Shown here one piece after another: positions 34,888 to 44,483 of a stretch of 64,000 nt of DNA. The stretch is from assembly GCA_937139405.1 (NCBI GenBank), contig CAKZPV010000004.1:186001-250000 (forward strand), given 5' to 3'. The notes under the pieces are model-generated. The model had not been told where the DNA came from, searched no databases, and worked only from the letters and a program-made list of their open reading frames with translations. Made by a program: the position numbers and the translations under genes. The stretch's first letter is position 1. Each line of letters opens with the position of its first letter. Source of the DNA: an uncultured Nitrospirota bacterium (GTDB lineage Bacteria > Nitrospirota > Nitrospiria > Nitrospirales > UBA8639).

Positions 34888-36714
34888 TTACTGAAGAAGC
34901 GGTTCTTCTTGCTTCTGGGTGAGAAGAGTTTGTAATTCATCACCCGTCATAACTTCAGCAGTTAGTAATTGCTTTGCGGCAGATAATAACACAGGATGCA
35001 ATTTCGCAAGTAAAGTTTGGACGCGCTGACCTTGTTCATCAATTAACCGCCGCACCTCTGAATCTATTTCTTGGGCCGTCTTCTCTGAATAGGTAGCGGC
35101 CGAGGAATGTTCACCGGTCGGCAAAAACGTGGGCTTGACCGATTGATCCAAAGCCACCGTACCTATTGCCTCACTCATCCCATAATCTTTGACCATTCGC
35201 TTGGCAATGCTGGTCGCTTTTTGTAAGTCATCAGCGGCTCCCGTCGAGGCTTCTCCAAACACCAACTCCTCAGCAGCTCGCCCGCCCAATAGCACGGCAA
35301 TACGATTTTCTAATTCTGTTCGAGTCAATAAATAACGATCCTCAGTAGGTAATTGTAAGGTATACCCCAAAGCCGCAATGCCTCGAGGAATGATCGAAAT
35401 TTTATGAACTGGATCGGAACCGGGTAATGATATTGCAATCAAAGCATGTCCCACTTCATGATAGGCCACCCGTCGACGCTCTTCTTCACTCAAAACTCGA
35501 TTTTTCTTTTCTAATCCTGCAATGACCCGTTCTACTGCTTCCTGAAAATCCGCCTCTTCTACAGTTTCTCGTCCACGACGAATGGCCAGCAACGCAGCCT
35601 CATTGACGACATTGGCTAAATCTGCTCCAACCATACCAGGCGTCATGGCCGCAATGTTTTCTAATTCCACGCCAGGAGCTAGCTTGATGGCATTCGCATG
35701 GATGGCCAAAATTGCCGCTCGCCCTACTCGATCAGGACGGTCAACCAATACTTGTCGATCAAATCGTCCAGCACGGAGTAGGGCTTGATCTAAGGTTTCC
35801 GGTCGATTCGTCGCTGCTAAAATAATCACGCCGACGCGAGGATCGAACCCATCCATTTCGACCAACAGTTGATTGAGCGTTTGCTCTCGTTCCTCATGCG
35901 CCATCGGACCTGTTCCTCTCGCCTTTCCTATCGCATCAAGCTCATCAATAAAAATAATGCAGGGCGCTTTGGCTTGCGCCTGTTCGAATAAATCACGGAC
36001 ACGCGCAGCACCCACCCCAACAAACATTTCCACGAATTCAGACCCGCTAATGGAAAAAAATGGGACACCCGCTTCTCCGGCAATGGCCTTTGCTAGCAAT
36101 GTTTTTCCCGTACCGGGAGGACCAACCAATAAAACGCCCTTGGGAATTTTTCCGCCAATTCGCGTATATTTCTCTGGAGTGCGCAAAAACTCTACAACCT
36201 CAAATAATTCCTCTGTGGCTTCATCTACCCCTGCCACATCTTTCATACGGGTTGGAATATCCTTTTCCATATACACCTTGGCTTTGGATTTCCCAATACG
36301 CATAAATCCGCCACCCGCACCCTGCCCAAGTTTTCGTAAGAGCCAGAACCAAATCGCCGCAAAAATTAAGATGGGCACAACCCAGGATGCCACATCCTTC
36401 CACAGCGTACTGATGATGACTCCACCAAATTCCACTTCCTTATCCTCAAGCAATCGCACTAAATCTGGATCATCCACCCGTACCGTTTGAAACCATTGAG
36501 CGCCATCCTGGTCACGCTCCTCTTTTAATTTTCCATGAATGATTGTCTGAGTAATCGAAACTTCAGCCACTTTATCGTCTTGGATCCAATTCTTAAATTG
36601 GCTATAAGGCACTTCATCCATATGTTGCGAGGCCACATACACTTCTTGGAGAATAATTAAGACCCAAAATGCAATAAGGAAATACCACAGCGAAACCCGA
36701 TGTTTTTTCTCCAT
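34888..36714 (-). CDS. ftsH: ATP-dependent zinc metalloprotease FtsH
   Basis: The ATG at 36714, seven bases after a GGGAG ribosome site, gives 608 residues; longer in-frame starts add a basic stretch with no support. FtsH is a membrane-anchored AAA protease that degrades membrane and short-lived regulatory proteins. Visible features are two membrane segments (about 10-26 and 110-130) flanking a periplasmic domain, Walker A GPPGTGKT, the second region of homology [20 protein letters not shown], and the zinc site HEVGH near residue 420. Everything needed is present. No partner gene is adjacent. Genomes often carry more than one FtsH, and this could be an accessory copy. Confidence 0.95.
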   Translation of the reverse strand: MEKKHRVSLWYFLIAFWVLIILQEVYVASQHMDEVPYSQFKNWIQDDKVAEVSITQTIIHGKLKEERDQDGAQWFQTVRVDDPDLVRLLEDKEVEFGGVIISTLWKDVASWVVPILIFAAIWFWLLRKLGQGAGGGFMRIGKSKAKVYMEKDIPTRMKDVAGVDEATEELFEVVEFLRTPEKYTRIGGKIPKGVLLVGPPGTGKTLLAKAIAGEAGVPFFSISGSEFVEMFVGVGAARVRDLFEQAQAKAPCIIFIDELDAIGKARGTGPMAHEEREQTLNQLLVEMDGFDPRVGVIILAATNRPETLDQALLRAGRFDRQVLVDRPDRVGRAAILAIHANAIKLAPGVELENIAAMTPGMVGADLANVVNEAALLAIRRGRETVEEADFQEAVERVIAGLEKKNRVLSEEERRRVAYHEVGHALIAISLPGSDPVHKISIIPRGIAALGYTLQLPTEDRYLLTRTELENRIAVLLGGRAAEELVFGEASTGAADDLQKATSIAKRMVKDYGMSEAIGTVALDQSVKPTFLPTGEHSSAATYSEKTAQEIDSEVRRLIDEQGQRVQTLLAKLHPVLLSAAKQLLTAEVMTGDELQTLLTQKQEEPLLQ

Positions 36715-36950
36715 GTCTTTCTCCCTGTTGCGTAGAGCCATGGAACCACAGCTCCTTACTATTACTGTACCCAAGAATTGGGAGCCCGTCTATGAAGATT
36801 TGTTGTAAATCTCTCTCAAAAAAAACCTTCATCAAGCGATTATTTTCTCATTTTTTGATGGAGCATCAATTAGCAGTTGAAAAGACCTAGCAAATTTTGT
36901 CAGGCTAATGCATCTGTTATACAGTTACTCACAGCTTATCCTTACCACAC

Positions 36951-38372
36951 GTGAATATTCTCCAAGATCTTCAAATCTTCTGGTGGCTTCTCATGAGTAC
37001 TTGTTTAGGTGGTTTCGTTGCCTGGGGCTTGAGTTCTCTCATTCATCGAACTCGCAGGGTGGAAGCTCTTCAGGCAGTCGAAACTCAACTCGCTGCGCGT
37101 ACAGCCCAATTAGAAGATTTTCGAACCCAGTTGAACGCTCTTCAGCAAGACAACCACGACCTTCGCAAGGAATTTCGACTCATAGAAGTCGAGAAAGTAT
37201 CTGCAGAGACTCAATTATCGAATACTCAACACCATCTCGAATCACAACGAGCGATCTTGGATGAGGCCAAGCTCACATTATCCGATACGTTTCGCTCTTT
37301 AGCCTCCGAAGCTTTAGCCGGAAACAATCAGGGATTTTTAGCCTTAGCCGAAGAAAAGTTCAAAGCTCTTAAAGACGAAACAACAGTCGAGCTCAATCAT
37401 CGCCATACGTCTCTAGAAGCTTTAGTCAATCCGCTCACCGAATCCTTGCGTACCTATCAGCAAGAAACCAAAGCCTTAGAAGACAAGCGACTTCGTGAAT
37501 TAAGTTCCGTCAGCGAACAGTTAAAGTACCTAGCTGCCGCTCAGTCGACACTCCAAACCGAAACCTCCAAGCTGGTGAATGCCTTGCGCTCTCCTCAGGT
37601 TCGCGGCCGATGGGGTGAAATTGCTTTGCGGAAAACGGCAGAATTAGCAGGCATGTCGGCGTATTGTGATTTCCATGAGCAGCAAAGTGTTGCCACAGAA
37701 ACAGGGCGTCTGCGTCCTGATATGGTCGTCAAGCTCCCCGCTGGCCGAGAGGTGATTGTTGATTCGAAAGTGCCACTCATTGCGTTTTTAGAAAGCTTAG
37801 AAGCTCATACGGATGAGATCAGAGACATGGCATTGAAACGGCATGCGAATCATCTCAAAACTCATATTCGCCAACTTGCCTCAAAAGAATATTGGGAGCA
37901 GTTTTCTGCAGCACCTGAATTTGTGGTCTTGTTCATTCCAAATGATTCTTTTTTAGCTGCAGCAGCAGAACAAGATCCTTCCCTTATCGAATCCGCATTA
38001 ACACAGAAAGTTATCATTGCCACACCTACCACTTTTATTGCCTTATTACGGGCGATTGCTTACGGTTGGCGGCAAGAACAAGTTGCGGAAAGCGCAGAAC
38101 GGATTAGTCAGTTGGGGCAAGAATTGGCTGAACGAATGAGCACCATGGTTGAGCATTTTTCCAAAGTCGGCCAATCATTAGGGCGGGCAGTCGAATCGTA
38201 CAATGGAACAGTCGCATCATTAGAAAACCGTATTTTGCCTTCAGCTCGAAAATTTCAGCAACTTGGAATCAATCCACGAAAAGATATACCAGATCTGCAA
38301 CGGGTTGAACAAAACCCAAAAACACCATCTGCCTGTCCTCCAGCTCTGGACGACCTTCCTCCTCATCTCTAA
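36951..38372 (+). CDS. rmuC: DNA recombination protein RmuC family
   Basis: A 473-residue RmuC-family protein: an N-terminal membrane segment (about residues 8-30), a long coiled coil to about residue 190, then the conserved RmuC nuclease-like core (VRGRWGEIALRKTAELAGM near residue 213, GREVIVDSKVPLIAFLE near 264, and EFVVLFIPNDSFLAAA near 323). RmuC limits DNA inversions in E. coli; the biochemical activity is not settled. The start is uncertain: the listed start is a GTG without a clear ribosome site, and an ATG at 36993 is an alternative that would keep only part of the membrane segment. Confidence 0.9.
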   Translation: MNILQDLQIFWWLLMSTCLGGFVAWGLSSLIHRTRRVEALQAVETQLAARTAQLEDFRTQLNALQQDNHDLRKEFRLIEVEKVSAETQLSNTQHHLESQRAILDEAKLTLSDTFRSLASEALAGNNQGFLALAEEKFKALKDETTVELNHRHTSLEALVNPLTESLRTYQQETKALEDKRLRELSSVSEQLKYLAAAQSTLQTETSKLVNALRSPQVRGRWGEIALRKTAELAGMSAYCDFHEQQSVATETGRLRPDMVVKLPAGREVIVDSKVPLIAFLESLEAHTDEIRDMALKRHANHLKTHIRQLASKEYWEQFSAAPEFVVLFIPNDSFLAAAAEQDPSLIESALTQKVIIATPTTFIALLRAIAYGWRQEQVAESAERISQLGQELAERMSTMVEHFSKVGQSLGRAVESYNGTVASLENRILPSARKFQQLGINPRKDIPDLQRVEQNPKTPSACPPALDDLPPHL

Positions 38373-38575
38373 ATAAACCCGTTCAGAAACTACAGCTGAT
38401 CCTTCTCATCATGAACGTTTTTCTGGCTAATGAACAAACTATTTCCAGCATTTTGCCCCTTTAGAAACGAATCTTGACCATTTCCTCAAATACGTTATCC
38501 TAAACTAAGCAGAAAAAGGTACACACAGCATACATTCCTCTACGCTACTTCAGTCAGGAAAGGAGGCTCCACTCT

Positions 38576-39139
38576 ATGAACATCTTACTTAGAGATCAGA
38601 AAATCTATCTCACACATCAATCGGAGCATTACCGGCCTTTTTGGAATAATGGACGAGGTTGCCTGTTGGTGTTCTCTATTATATGCAGTCTTTTAGCCAA
38701 TCCCATGTACAACGCCTTCTGGGCGACCCCTGCACAGGCTTCTTCCCAGCAGGTGAAAGTCTTAGAAATTCCCGTTTCTACAGAAAGTATCCCAAAAACT
38801 TTGACATTTCCTCTGTATGAACAGGAAGGCATCCAATATTTTAGCGCTGGGTTAGGCAAAGAAGAACGAAGTCTCAGCTATCCACCATTTTCACTCAAAT
38901 TGATCTTTGTTCAGGGCGACCGAGCATATTTAGCTGGAGTATCTATCAAGCTTGCCAATCAAGATGGGACAATACGTCTTACTATCCCTGGAGAAGAAGT
39001 CGAGGGACCATGGCTGTTCATCAAGATTCCCCCTGGCACGTATGTGGTAAGTGGAACCGATTCTCAAGGCACGACTATAGAGAAAACCATTACGGTTCAA
39101 TCTGCCCACTCCGCAGTTGCTCATTTCCGTTTTCCCTGA
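38576..39139 (+). CDS. Uncharacterised exported beta-rich protein
   Basis: A 187-residue protein with a long basic N-terminus, a hydrophobic segment at about residues 29-45 and a probable signal peptidase site near AQASS (residue 56). The mature part is beta-rich. The C-terminal region (IKIPPGTYVVSGTDSQGTT) resembles a carboxypeptidase regulatory-like or prealbumin-like fold, so a periplasmic or cell-surface role is likely. A strong AAAGGAGG ribosome site precedes the ATG by nine bases. A possible sigma70 promoter (TTGACC, 16 bases, TATCCT) lies about 80 bp upstream. No family is recognised with certainty. Confidence 0.75.
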   Translation: MNILLRDQKIYLTHQSEHYRPFWNNGRGCLLVFSIICSLLANPMYNAFWATPAQASSQQVKVLEIPVSTESIPKTLTFPLYEQEGIQYFSAGLGKEERSLSYPPFSLKLIFVQGDRAYLAGVSIKLANQDGTIRLTIPGEEVEGPWLFIKIPPGTYVVSGTDSQGTTIEKTITVQSAHSAVAHFRFP

Positions 39140-39464
39140 AATTGCGCCCCAATGAATGAGAGAAGACGTCTTCTCATAGCTTCACACCAGAAATAGGTAA
39201 TAGGTCAGGACATGCAGCTCTTTTAAAGCATCGAATTTAATAAATATATTTACTTAATTATATAAGTCTATAAAATAGTGTTTTCACCATTGTTTGTTTT
39301 TAATTCCTGTTGATTTCATTTAATTAATTTATTTTATTACTAATGCCTATCTTTAATTATGAGCATTTTTTAATATTCTGTTAATCTTGACTTAAGAACA
39401 AAAAGCTATATCTAAAGGTATCAGTCACAATATTTTTTTGAATTCGAACTTGTAGGAGAAGAAC
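39140..39464. other. AT-rich intergenic region
   Basis: From about 39235 to 39440 the sequence is strikingly AT-rich with runs such as TTAATTAATTTATTTTATTA, unlike the flanking genes. It holds the promoter of the next small gene (a TTGACT is visible near 39388), and no coding region was seen. Curved or easily melted DNA is likely. Confidence 0.5.
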
Positions 39465-39845
39465 ATGGGACACTACGGCATACAAAAAAAATCAACTGCT
39501 GGACATGGAAATACAAAGCGACCACTCAAATCATCGCCAGTGCCCACGATTAAAAACGCCACACCCGTAAAGCTAGAAAAAGCTGAAAGTTCTGATGCCT
39601 GTACACGTTGCGGAGGCTTATTGGTTTCTCATTGGTGTATGAACGTCAATTATGATGCTGGAGGGATGGAAATACTGACCAAACGTTGCTTGCAATGTGG
39701 AGAAGTCATTGACCCGGTTATTTTAGAAAATCGCCAACATCCGGAACGCGAGGCCATGAAAAAGAAAACGCGTCCCTTGTTATCAAGACCTCTGGCCTCC
39801 TCTAAAAGCAAAAGTGCAGGGATGAGTTGCAGCCCAGTTGCCTAA
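39465..39845 (+). CDS. Small zinc-ribbon protein
   Basis: A 126-residue soluble protein with a basic, polar N-terminus (about 45 residues) and a central zinc-ribbon formed by two CxxC pairs, CTRCGG near residue 46 and CLQCGEV near residue 80, followed by IDPVILENRQ. The tail is basic and low-complexity (KKKTRPLLSRP). Such ribbons bind structural zinc and often mediate nucleic-acid or protein contacts; the target here is unknown. A GGAGAAG ribosome site precedes the ATG. It follows an AT-rich region and precedes a candidate structured RNA. Confidence 0.7.
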   Translation: MGHYGIQKKSTAGHGNTKRPLKSSPVPTIKNATPVKLEKAESSDACTRCGGLLVSHWCMNVNYDAGGMEILTKRCLQCGEVIDPVILENRQHPEREAMKKKTRPLLSRPLASSKSKSAGMSCSPVA

Positions 39846-39887
39846 ACGATTGAGATTGCCTCAACTGTTCTGATGAACTTTTGAACC

Positions 39888-40000
39888 ACCCACAAGGATG
39901 AGCCGGAATTTACACCCTGAGGATACACAGACTCATTATTCAGCAAGTCTATCCTCCCCAGGATAATCTCAGGCCGTAAGCTCCCCTCTCTCTTGTGGGT
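39888..40000. ncRNA. Candidate structured RNA or leader with three nested stems
   Basis: The ends ACCCACAAG (39888-39896) and CTTGTGGGT (39992-40000) are perfectly complementary over 9 bp. Inside, GAGC (39900-39903) pairs with GCTC (39980-39983), CCTGAG (39916-39921) pairs with CTCAGG (39968-39973), and TATCCT-CCCC-AGGATA (39950-39965) forms a tight hairpin. All four pairings are nested and compatible. It ends 31 bp before the DUF3565 gene, so a leader element on the plus strand is possible; a separate small RNA on either strand is the alternative. No known class was recognised. Confidence 0.3.
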
Positions 40001-40031
40001 CCCTTTTCGGCTTGTCTAGCTTCTTTATTCA

Positions 40032-40301
40032 ATGGAAGCTCTCGTTCATATTCAGTTCTCTTCTACTACCTTCTCTGACTCATCGCCTAATTATTTTTCA
40101 ATACGGAACACCGTGGATCAACCAATAGTCGGATTCCATCAGGATGACGAGAACGATTGGGTGGCCGACCTTAAATGCGGGCATGGCCAACACGTCCGAC
40201 ACAACCCTCCCCTCAGTTCTCGCCCGTGGGTTCAATCTTCAGAAGGCCGAAAACAATATCTAGGAACTATGCTGAACTGTAAAAAGTGTGGCGAGAAATG
40301 A
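40032..40301 (+). CDS. DUF3565 family small protein
   Basis: An 89-residue protein whose last 60 residues match the DUF3565 family: QPIVGFHQDDENDWVADLKC near residue 36, GHGQHVRHNPPL near 55, RPWVQSSEGRKQYLGT near 68 and a terminal CKKCGE. Conserved cysteines and histidines suggest a small metal-binding fold; the function is not established. The first 30 residues are not typical of the family and no in-frame ATG lies closer, so the true start could be an alternative codon. It follows the candidate structured RNA. Confidence 0.75.
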   Translation: MEALVHIQFSSTTFSDSSPNYFSIRNTVDQPIVGFHQDDENDWVADLKCGHGQHVRHNPPLSSRPWVQSSEGRKQYLGTMLNCKKCGEK

Positions 40302-40619
40302 AAGTCCAAATCTAAAATTTCCAAAATTCTTTGGACGCAATCGAAAGATTTTGAACGTGCAGGAAGTTGAGTAGTGGGTCTCAAGCATTGAACAGATACT
40401 TTTAATTGCTAAAGTAAAACAGCTTAGAGAATAAAACACATAAATTTCGTTCGCCCTGCTAGCCAAAATTTGAAACTAGATGGTTTCAAATCGTCTTCTA
40501 CGTCTACTCTCCTCTTAAAAATTACCTTACAAGTAACTAGGGCAAACAAAACAAGAACACGAGGCTTAAAAGACCACCTACGTAAATAGGTAAAGACGAA
40601 ATAATACGGGGAAAATTTA

Positions 40620-41378
40620 CTAGATATATTTATAAATAAACTTGGGAATATGGAATTTCCTCTTAGTAAATACAATTCCAAGAAGATTGCCTTCTCGCAT
40701 TAGAATCTGTCTCTTCACGTCCTGCGCAACAGCAGAGCGAGTTTTTTCGGCCTCAAGAACAAGAACAACTCCATTAACAGTCTCACAAATAGCTAGACTA
40801 TCGGCTGTAACACTAGCAGGGGACGAATCAATAAGAATAAGTGAAAATTGTTCTCTCGCTGCTTTCCACATATCCGTAGAACCGAAAAAACTACGCTCAG
40901 TCAGGGATCGTTGAATCTTAGAAGAAAGAGAAGCAAGAAACAGGTTAGAGTCATCGACCTGAGAAATAACCCCATCAAGAGCTTTTCCTTCTTGTAGAAC
41001 ATGCTCTAAGGGAGGTTTAGTTTCAATGGCAAAAGCCTGATTCTGAGATGGCTGGATAAAATCTGCCTCGACGAGAAGTACAGGCTTACTACTATGCTTT
41101 GCTGCCGTTAAAGCAAATTCTCGAATAAGAGTAGAAGTCCCTTCTCCCGCTCGCGAGCCAATAAACTGAATCACATTTTGGTCAGGGTTGGGAAGACGTG
41201 CCGCAATATTCTGGGCTAAAGCTAATAGTTCAGATTCTTCATAAAACCTTGGGAGAGAGAAAGGGTTATAACCAGTTAAAGGCGGAGGAACAGAATTAAT
41301 AGGATCATCATTCGGCTCCTTGGCTGCAGCTAATCGTTCCCCATGAGCTATTTGCAACGCATCATAAATCTTACTCAT
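40620..41378 (-). CDS. CpsD/CapB-like exopolysaccharide ATPase lacking the Walker A lysine
   Basis: The 252-residue protein has the fold of bacterial tyrosine kinases that control capsule and exopolysaccharide assembly. The Walker A region near residue 74 reads RAGEGTST, where active family members have GEGKS/T, so the key lysine is replaced by threonine. Walker A' (VLLVEADF) and Walker B (LILIDSSP) are recognisable. No C-terminal tyrosine cluster is present. It therefore looks like a regulatory or structural homologue rather than an active kinase. It is the last gene of the export part of the locus and overlaps the preceding ATPase gene by 4 bp. Confidence 0.85.
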   Translation of the reverse strand: MSKIYDALQIAHGERLAAAKEPNDDPINSVPPPLTGYNPFSLPRFYEESELLALAQNIAARLPNPDQNVIQFIGSRAGEGTSTLIREFALTAAKHSSKPVLLVEADFIQPSQNQAFAIETKPPLEHVLQEGKALDGVISQVDDSNLFLASLSSKIQRSLTERSFFGSTDMWKAAREQFSLILIDSSPASVTADSLAICETVNGVVLVLEAEKTRSAVAQDVKRQILMREGNLLGIVFTKRKFHIPKFIYKYI

Positions 41379-42988
41379 TGAGGAACCTCATTTTCCCGAT
41401 ATTTAGGCAACACAATACTTTGCCCTGGAAGAATAATGTCTGGGTTAGCAATATGTGGATTATTCTGTTTGACCCATTCAAGATACTCTTGATTTGGTGA
41501 CCCATATGCTTCGATGGCAATTTGGCTGAGACTTTCTCCTACTTTAACTGCTCGAGTAACAGTAGAATTTTCCCCTTCTCTAGACAAAGTTGCTCGCGTT
41601 TCATCACCTTCCTGCTTCTTTAAGATCGACACACTTGAAAAATCTTCTTTAAAATTAACAGGTTGCATGTGTTTAACTTCTCCTAGCTGAACTGAAACAT
41701 CTTTTTTCTGAGCTACGTTAGCTCTTGCGCCCGCGTATTCTGATTCAGAAGTTCCTTGCTTGAGAAGTCTTACGGGCAAGCTCTCCAAACTGGAATCACC
41801 TGGAGCATCTACTAAAGAGGTTTGCAGATCTGAAACTGCTTTTGGTTGTTCTAGTTGAGGGTCATGACTCCTAGAATCTTGGCCGACATTTCGAGCGGAC
41901 ATTTTTTCACCGGGAGAACCCACATTTTGGCTTTCCTTGGGTTCCTCAACACCTATCGAATTGAGTCTCTTCGAATATGTCGCCCCCCCCTCAGACGGCA
42001 GACTAGCAGCCTGGTTAACCATCGAAGACACTTCCATCTTGCCCTTCCCAAGAGGGCTATCAAAAAAGAAAAGTATGCTGAAAATGAACACAATAACTAT
42101 ACTAAATCCAATGACCCACTTCATCGGTTTTGAAAAACTGAATGCCTTGTCCGCTCCAAAATCTCGGATAACTTCTCTCACCACACTCAAGGGCACAGGT
42201 TTGCACTGTCGACCATATCCTGTGATTAGAGCATTATCACAAAGAACATTTAAGCGCCTAGGAATACCTTTACCATGTCGAACAATTAGACTAAGAGCAC
42301 TTTTCGAAAAGACCAAAGGTACGTCTGCATTATTGCTAAATAACAAGGAAGTTCCTGTGGTAGCCGCCCGTTCAATACGATGTTCAATATAGGCACGACT
42401 TTCTTCTTCTGTCAGTGGACAAATAGTGGCCCAAAGCGCAATGCGTTGTTGGAACTGCCTTAGGGACGGTTGCTTTAATATCGTATCCAGTTCAGGTTGT
42501 CCTAGTAGTATAATCTGAATAAGCTTATCAGTGGACGTCTCTAAATTTGAAAGCATGCGTAGATTTTCCAGCGTCTCCATGGGCATATTCTGCGCCTCAT
42601 CAACAGCAAGCACGACAGTCCCACCAGCCTGATATTCAGTAATCAAAATTTCATGAAGTTGATTCACCATTTCCGAGACATCATCATGCCGCGGGGCAAC
42701 CTCCAGGCTACGAAATATGGCAAGAAGAAGACCATGAAATGATAAAACCGGGTTAAAAATATAGATAGTCTTCTGTTTTTCAGGGGCTTTTCGCTCGAGA
42801 TAGGCACGAAGAATTGACGTTTTCCCCGCACCCACTTCCCCAATTACAGCAACAAACCCTTTCCTTTTTTCAACACCATAGATGATCGCCCCCAACGCTT
42901 CCTTGTGGCTGGGGCTCAAAAAGAGAAAATGAGGATCAGGTGTTGTGTGAAAAGGCTCTCGTTGAAGCCCATAGTACGCAAGATACAT
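41375..42988 (-). CDS. GspA/ExeA-like AAA ATPase with C-terminal LysM domain
   Basis: A 537-residue inner-membrane protein. The N-terminal cytoplasmic ATPase (about 1-260) has the opening YYGLQREPFHTTPDP, Walker A GEVGAGKTS near residue 50 and Walker B VVLAVDEAQN near 121. It resembles the ATPase found in PEP-CTERM/exosortase-type exopolysaccharide loci. One membrane segment at about residues 267-288 leads to a polar periplasmic linker and a LysM domain near 487-535 (VGESLSQIAIEAYGS, IILPGQSIVLP), which should bind peptidoglycan. It may couple energy to the export complex across the wall. It starts 7 bp after the chain-length gene. Confidence 0.87.
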   Translation of the reverse strand: MYLAYYGLQREPFHTTPDPHFLFLSPSHKEALGAIIYGVEKRKGFVAVIGEVGAGKTSILRAYLERKAPEKQKTIYIFNPVLSFHGLLLAIFRSLEVAPRHDDVSEMVNQLHEILITEYQAGGTVVLAVDEAQNMPMETLENLRMLSNLETSTDKLIQIILLGQPELDTILKQPSLRQFQQRIALWATICPLTEEESRAYIEHRIERAATTGTSLLFSNNADVPLVFSKSALSLIVRHGKGIPRRLNVLCDNALITGYGRQCKPVPLSVVREVIRDFGADKAFSFSKPMKWVIGFSIVIVFIFSILFFFDSPLGKGKMEVSSMVNQAASLPSEGGATYSKRLNSIGVEEPKESQNVGSPGEKMSARNVGQDSRSHDPQLEQPKAVSDLQTSLVDAPGDSSLESLPVRLLKQGTSESEYAGARANVAQKKDVSVQLGEVKHMQPVNFKEDFSSVSILKKQEGDETRATLSREGENSTVTRAVKVGESLSQIAIEAYGSPNQEYLEWVKQNNPHIANPDIILPGQSIVLPKYRENEVPQ

Positions 42989-42995
42989 AAGAAAT

Positions 42996-44483
42996 CTATA
43001 CCACTTTTTGATTAAAAGAAGCCAGAACTGGAAGACCTAAATCTTCCGCCGCTTGGTCAGGCCTGGTATAACCTCCTTGAAAATATTCAAACACAAATGC
43101 TAATCCCATACTAACAAAACCAGCAAAAATTGAACCCAAGAAGAGCTTAAAACCCTTTGACCTACCCGCAGGCCTACTCGGTATGTCTGCAGCTTGAATG
43201 ACACCAATATTTGACATTTTCAGTTGATCCATCTCTTCAGAGACTTTAGCTTCTTCGACTTTTTTGACATACAACTGGTAATTGCCCTCAGCAGTAACTC
43301 TTTCTCGCTCAAGCCCCACCAATTCTTCACTCAGTTTATCTAGACGCATTAGCTTTTCGTCTAACTCCTTTATTTGGCTTAAAATAACCTCCTGACTAGC
43401 CCTTCTTGTTTTTAAGTCAGACAGAGCTGACAATCGTTCTATTTCAAGCTTCTGGAAGATAGGATTTTTCCCACTTGTGCCGCTTTTATCCTCTTCGTTA
43501 TTTGTTTGAGAAATAATAAACTGTTCGACAAGTGCAATTTCTTTTTGAAGATTTTGAACAGGGGAACTGGTTGCAGTGTATCGAGTCAATAATTCTTGTT
43601 CTCGACGTTTCAGGGCAAACAAGTCACTCTTCGCTTTGCTTAACATGCCCGTTCCTTCCGATGTAGAAAGGCGAACATTTTTGGGAATAACTTTCATCTG
43701 ACTTTCGAGTGAAGTTACTTTACTCGCTAACCCCTGCAATTCATGCTCTATGGTTTTGTTATTGGAATCAAGAACCGCACGTTGATCTAACAGCCTCGCC
43801 TGCTGATCCCCAAGGGGAGACGAAATATCATATTTCTGTTTAAATACCTGCAAGCTTTTCTCAGCATCGTTAAGCCCATTCTCATATTCCTTAAGTCGAC
43901 CAATTAAAAATGAAGCCTTCGGGTCACTAAATATTTGAAGATGCCTTTCTTTTAACAATTCCACTAATTGGGTCAACGCAAGGGCAGCAACCTCCGGTCG
44001 CTGGTGAAGAAAGATAATTTCAATCAGGTTCGTATCATCGGGAGCCGTTGACTCTAAATGTCCTAAAAATCTTGACGTTGCGCTCTCAATCATCCATGGC
44101 TCAACATCCCCCGTTGGACCAACAATCTCTGGATAGAGCTTTCCTATTCCTATAGCATCCACAACACGTCTCACAAGATCTCGACTTTCCAGAATTTTTC
44201 GCTCTGATTCTACCGCAGCTTGTTGATTAAACTGAACGATTTGATCTACTTGACCGACTTCTGGTCTGAAGATATGTTCTCTTCCAAACTTCAGAACGAT
44301 AGTGGCATGAGAGGCATAAAGAGTGTCTTGGGAATAGATCCAACTCCCCATTCCTATAAGCATTAAAAAAAATATTATGGAAATTGTTAATTTTTGCCTA
44401 AAAAAAGCCGTTAAGATATCCCGGGGACTACTAAAAGGATAAGGGAATAAGTCTTTTTCACTTGTATATTCAGTTTCCACCAC
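42996..44483 (-). CDS. Chain-length determinant protein (Wzz/GumC type, PCP)
   Basis: A 495-residue polysaccharide co-polymerase. It has a first membrane segment (about residues 32-50), a large periplasmic coiled-coil region (about 80-440) with the GNVR-type block near its end, and a second membrane segment (about 447-466), followed by a short cytoplasmic tail ending without a kinase domain. The CpsD-like ATPase encoded two genes downstream probably supplies that partner. It controls length or export of the polymer together with the outer-membrane lipoprotein. Its start overlaps the end of the upstream fusion gene by 14 bp. Confidence 0.88.
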   Translation of the reverse strand: MVETEYTSEKDLFPYPFSSPRDILTAFFRQKLTISIIFFLMLIGMGSWIYSQDTLYASHATIVLKFGREHIFRPEVGQVDQIVQFNQQAAVESERKILESRDLVRRVVDAIGIGKLYPEIVGPTGDVEPWMIESATSRFLGHLESTAPDDTNLIEIIFLHQRPEVAALALTQLVELLKERHLQIFSDPKASFLIGRLKEYENGLNDAEKSLQVFKQKYDISSPLGDQQARLLDQRAVLDSNNKTIEHELQGLASKVTSLESQMKVIPKNVRLSTSEGTGMLSKAKSDLFALKRREQELLTRYTATSSPVQNLQKEIALVEQFIISQTNNEEDKSGTSGKNPIFQKLEIERLSALSDLKTRRASQEVILSQIKELDEKLMRLDKLSEELVGLERERVTAEGNYQLYVKKVEEAKVSEEMDQLKMSNIGVIQAADIPSRPAGRSKGFKLFLGSIFAGFVSMGLAFVFEYFQGGYTRPDQAAEDLGLPVLASFNQKVV

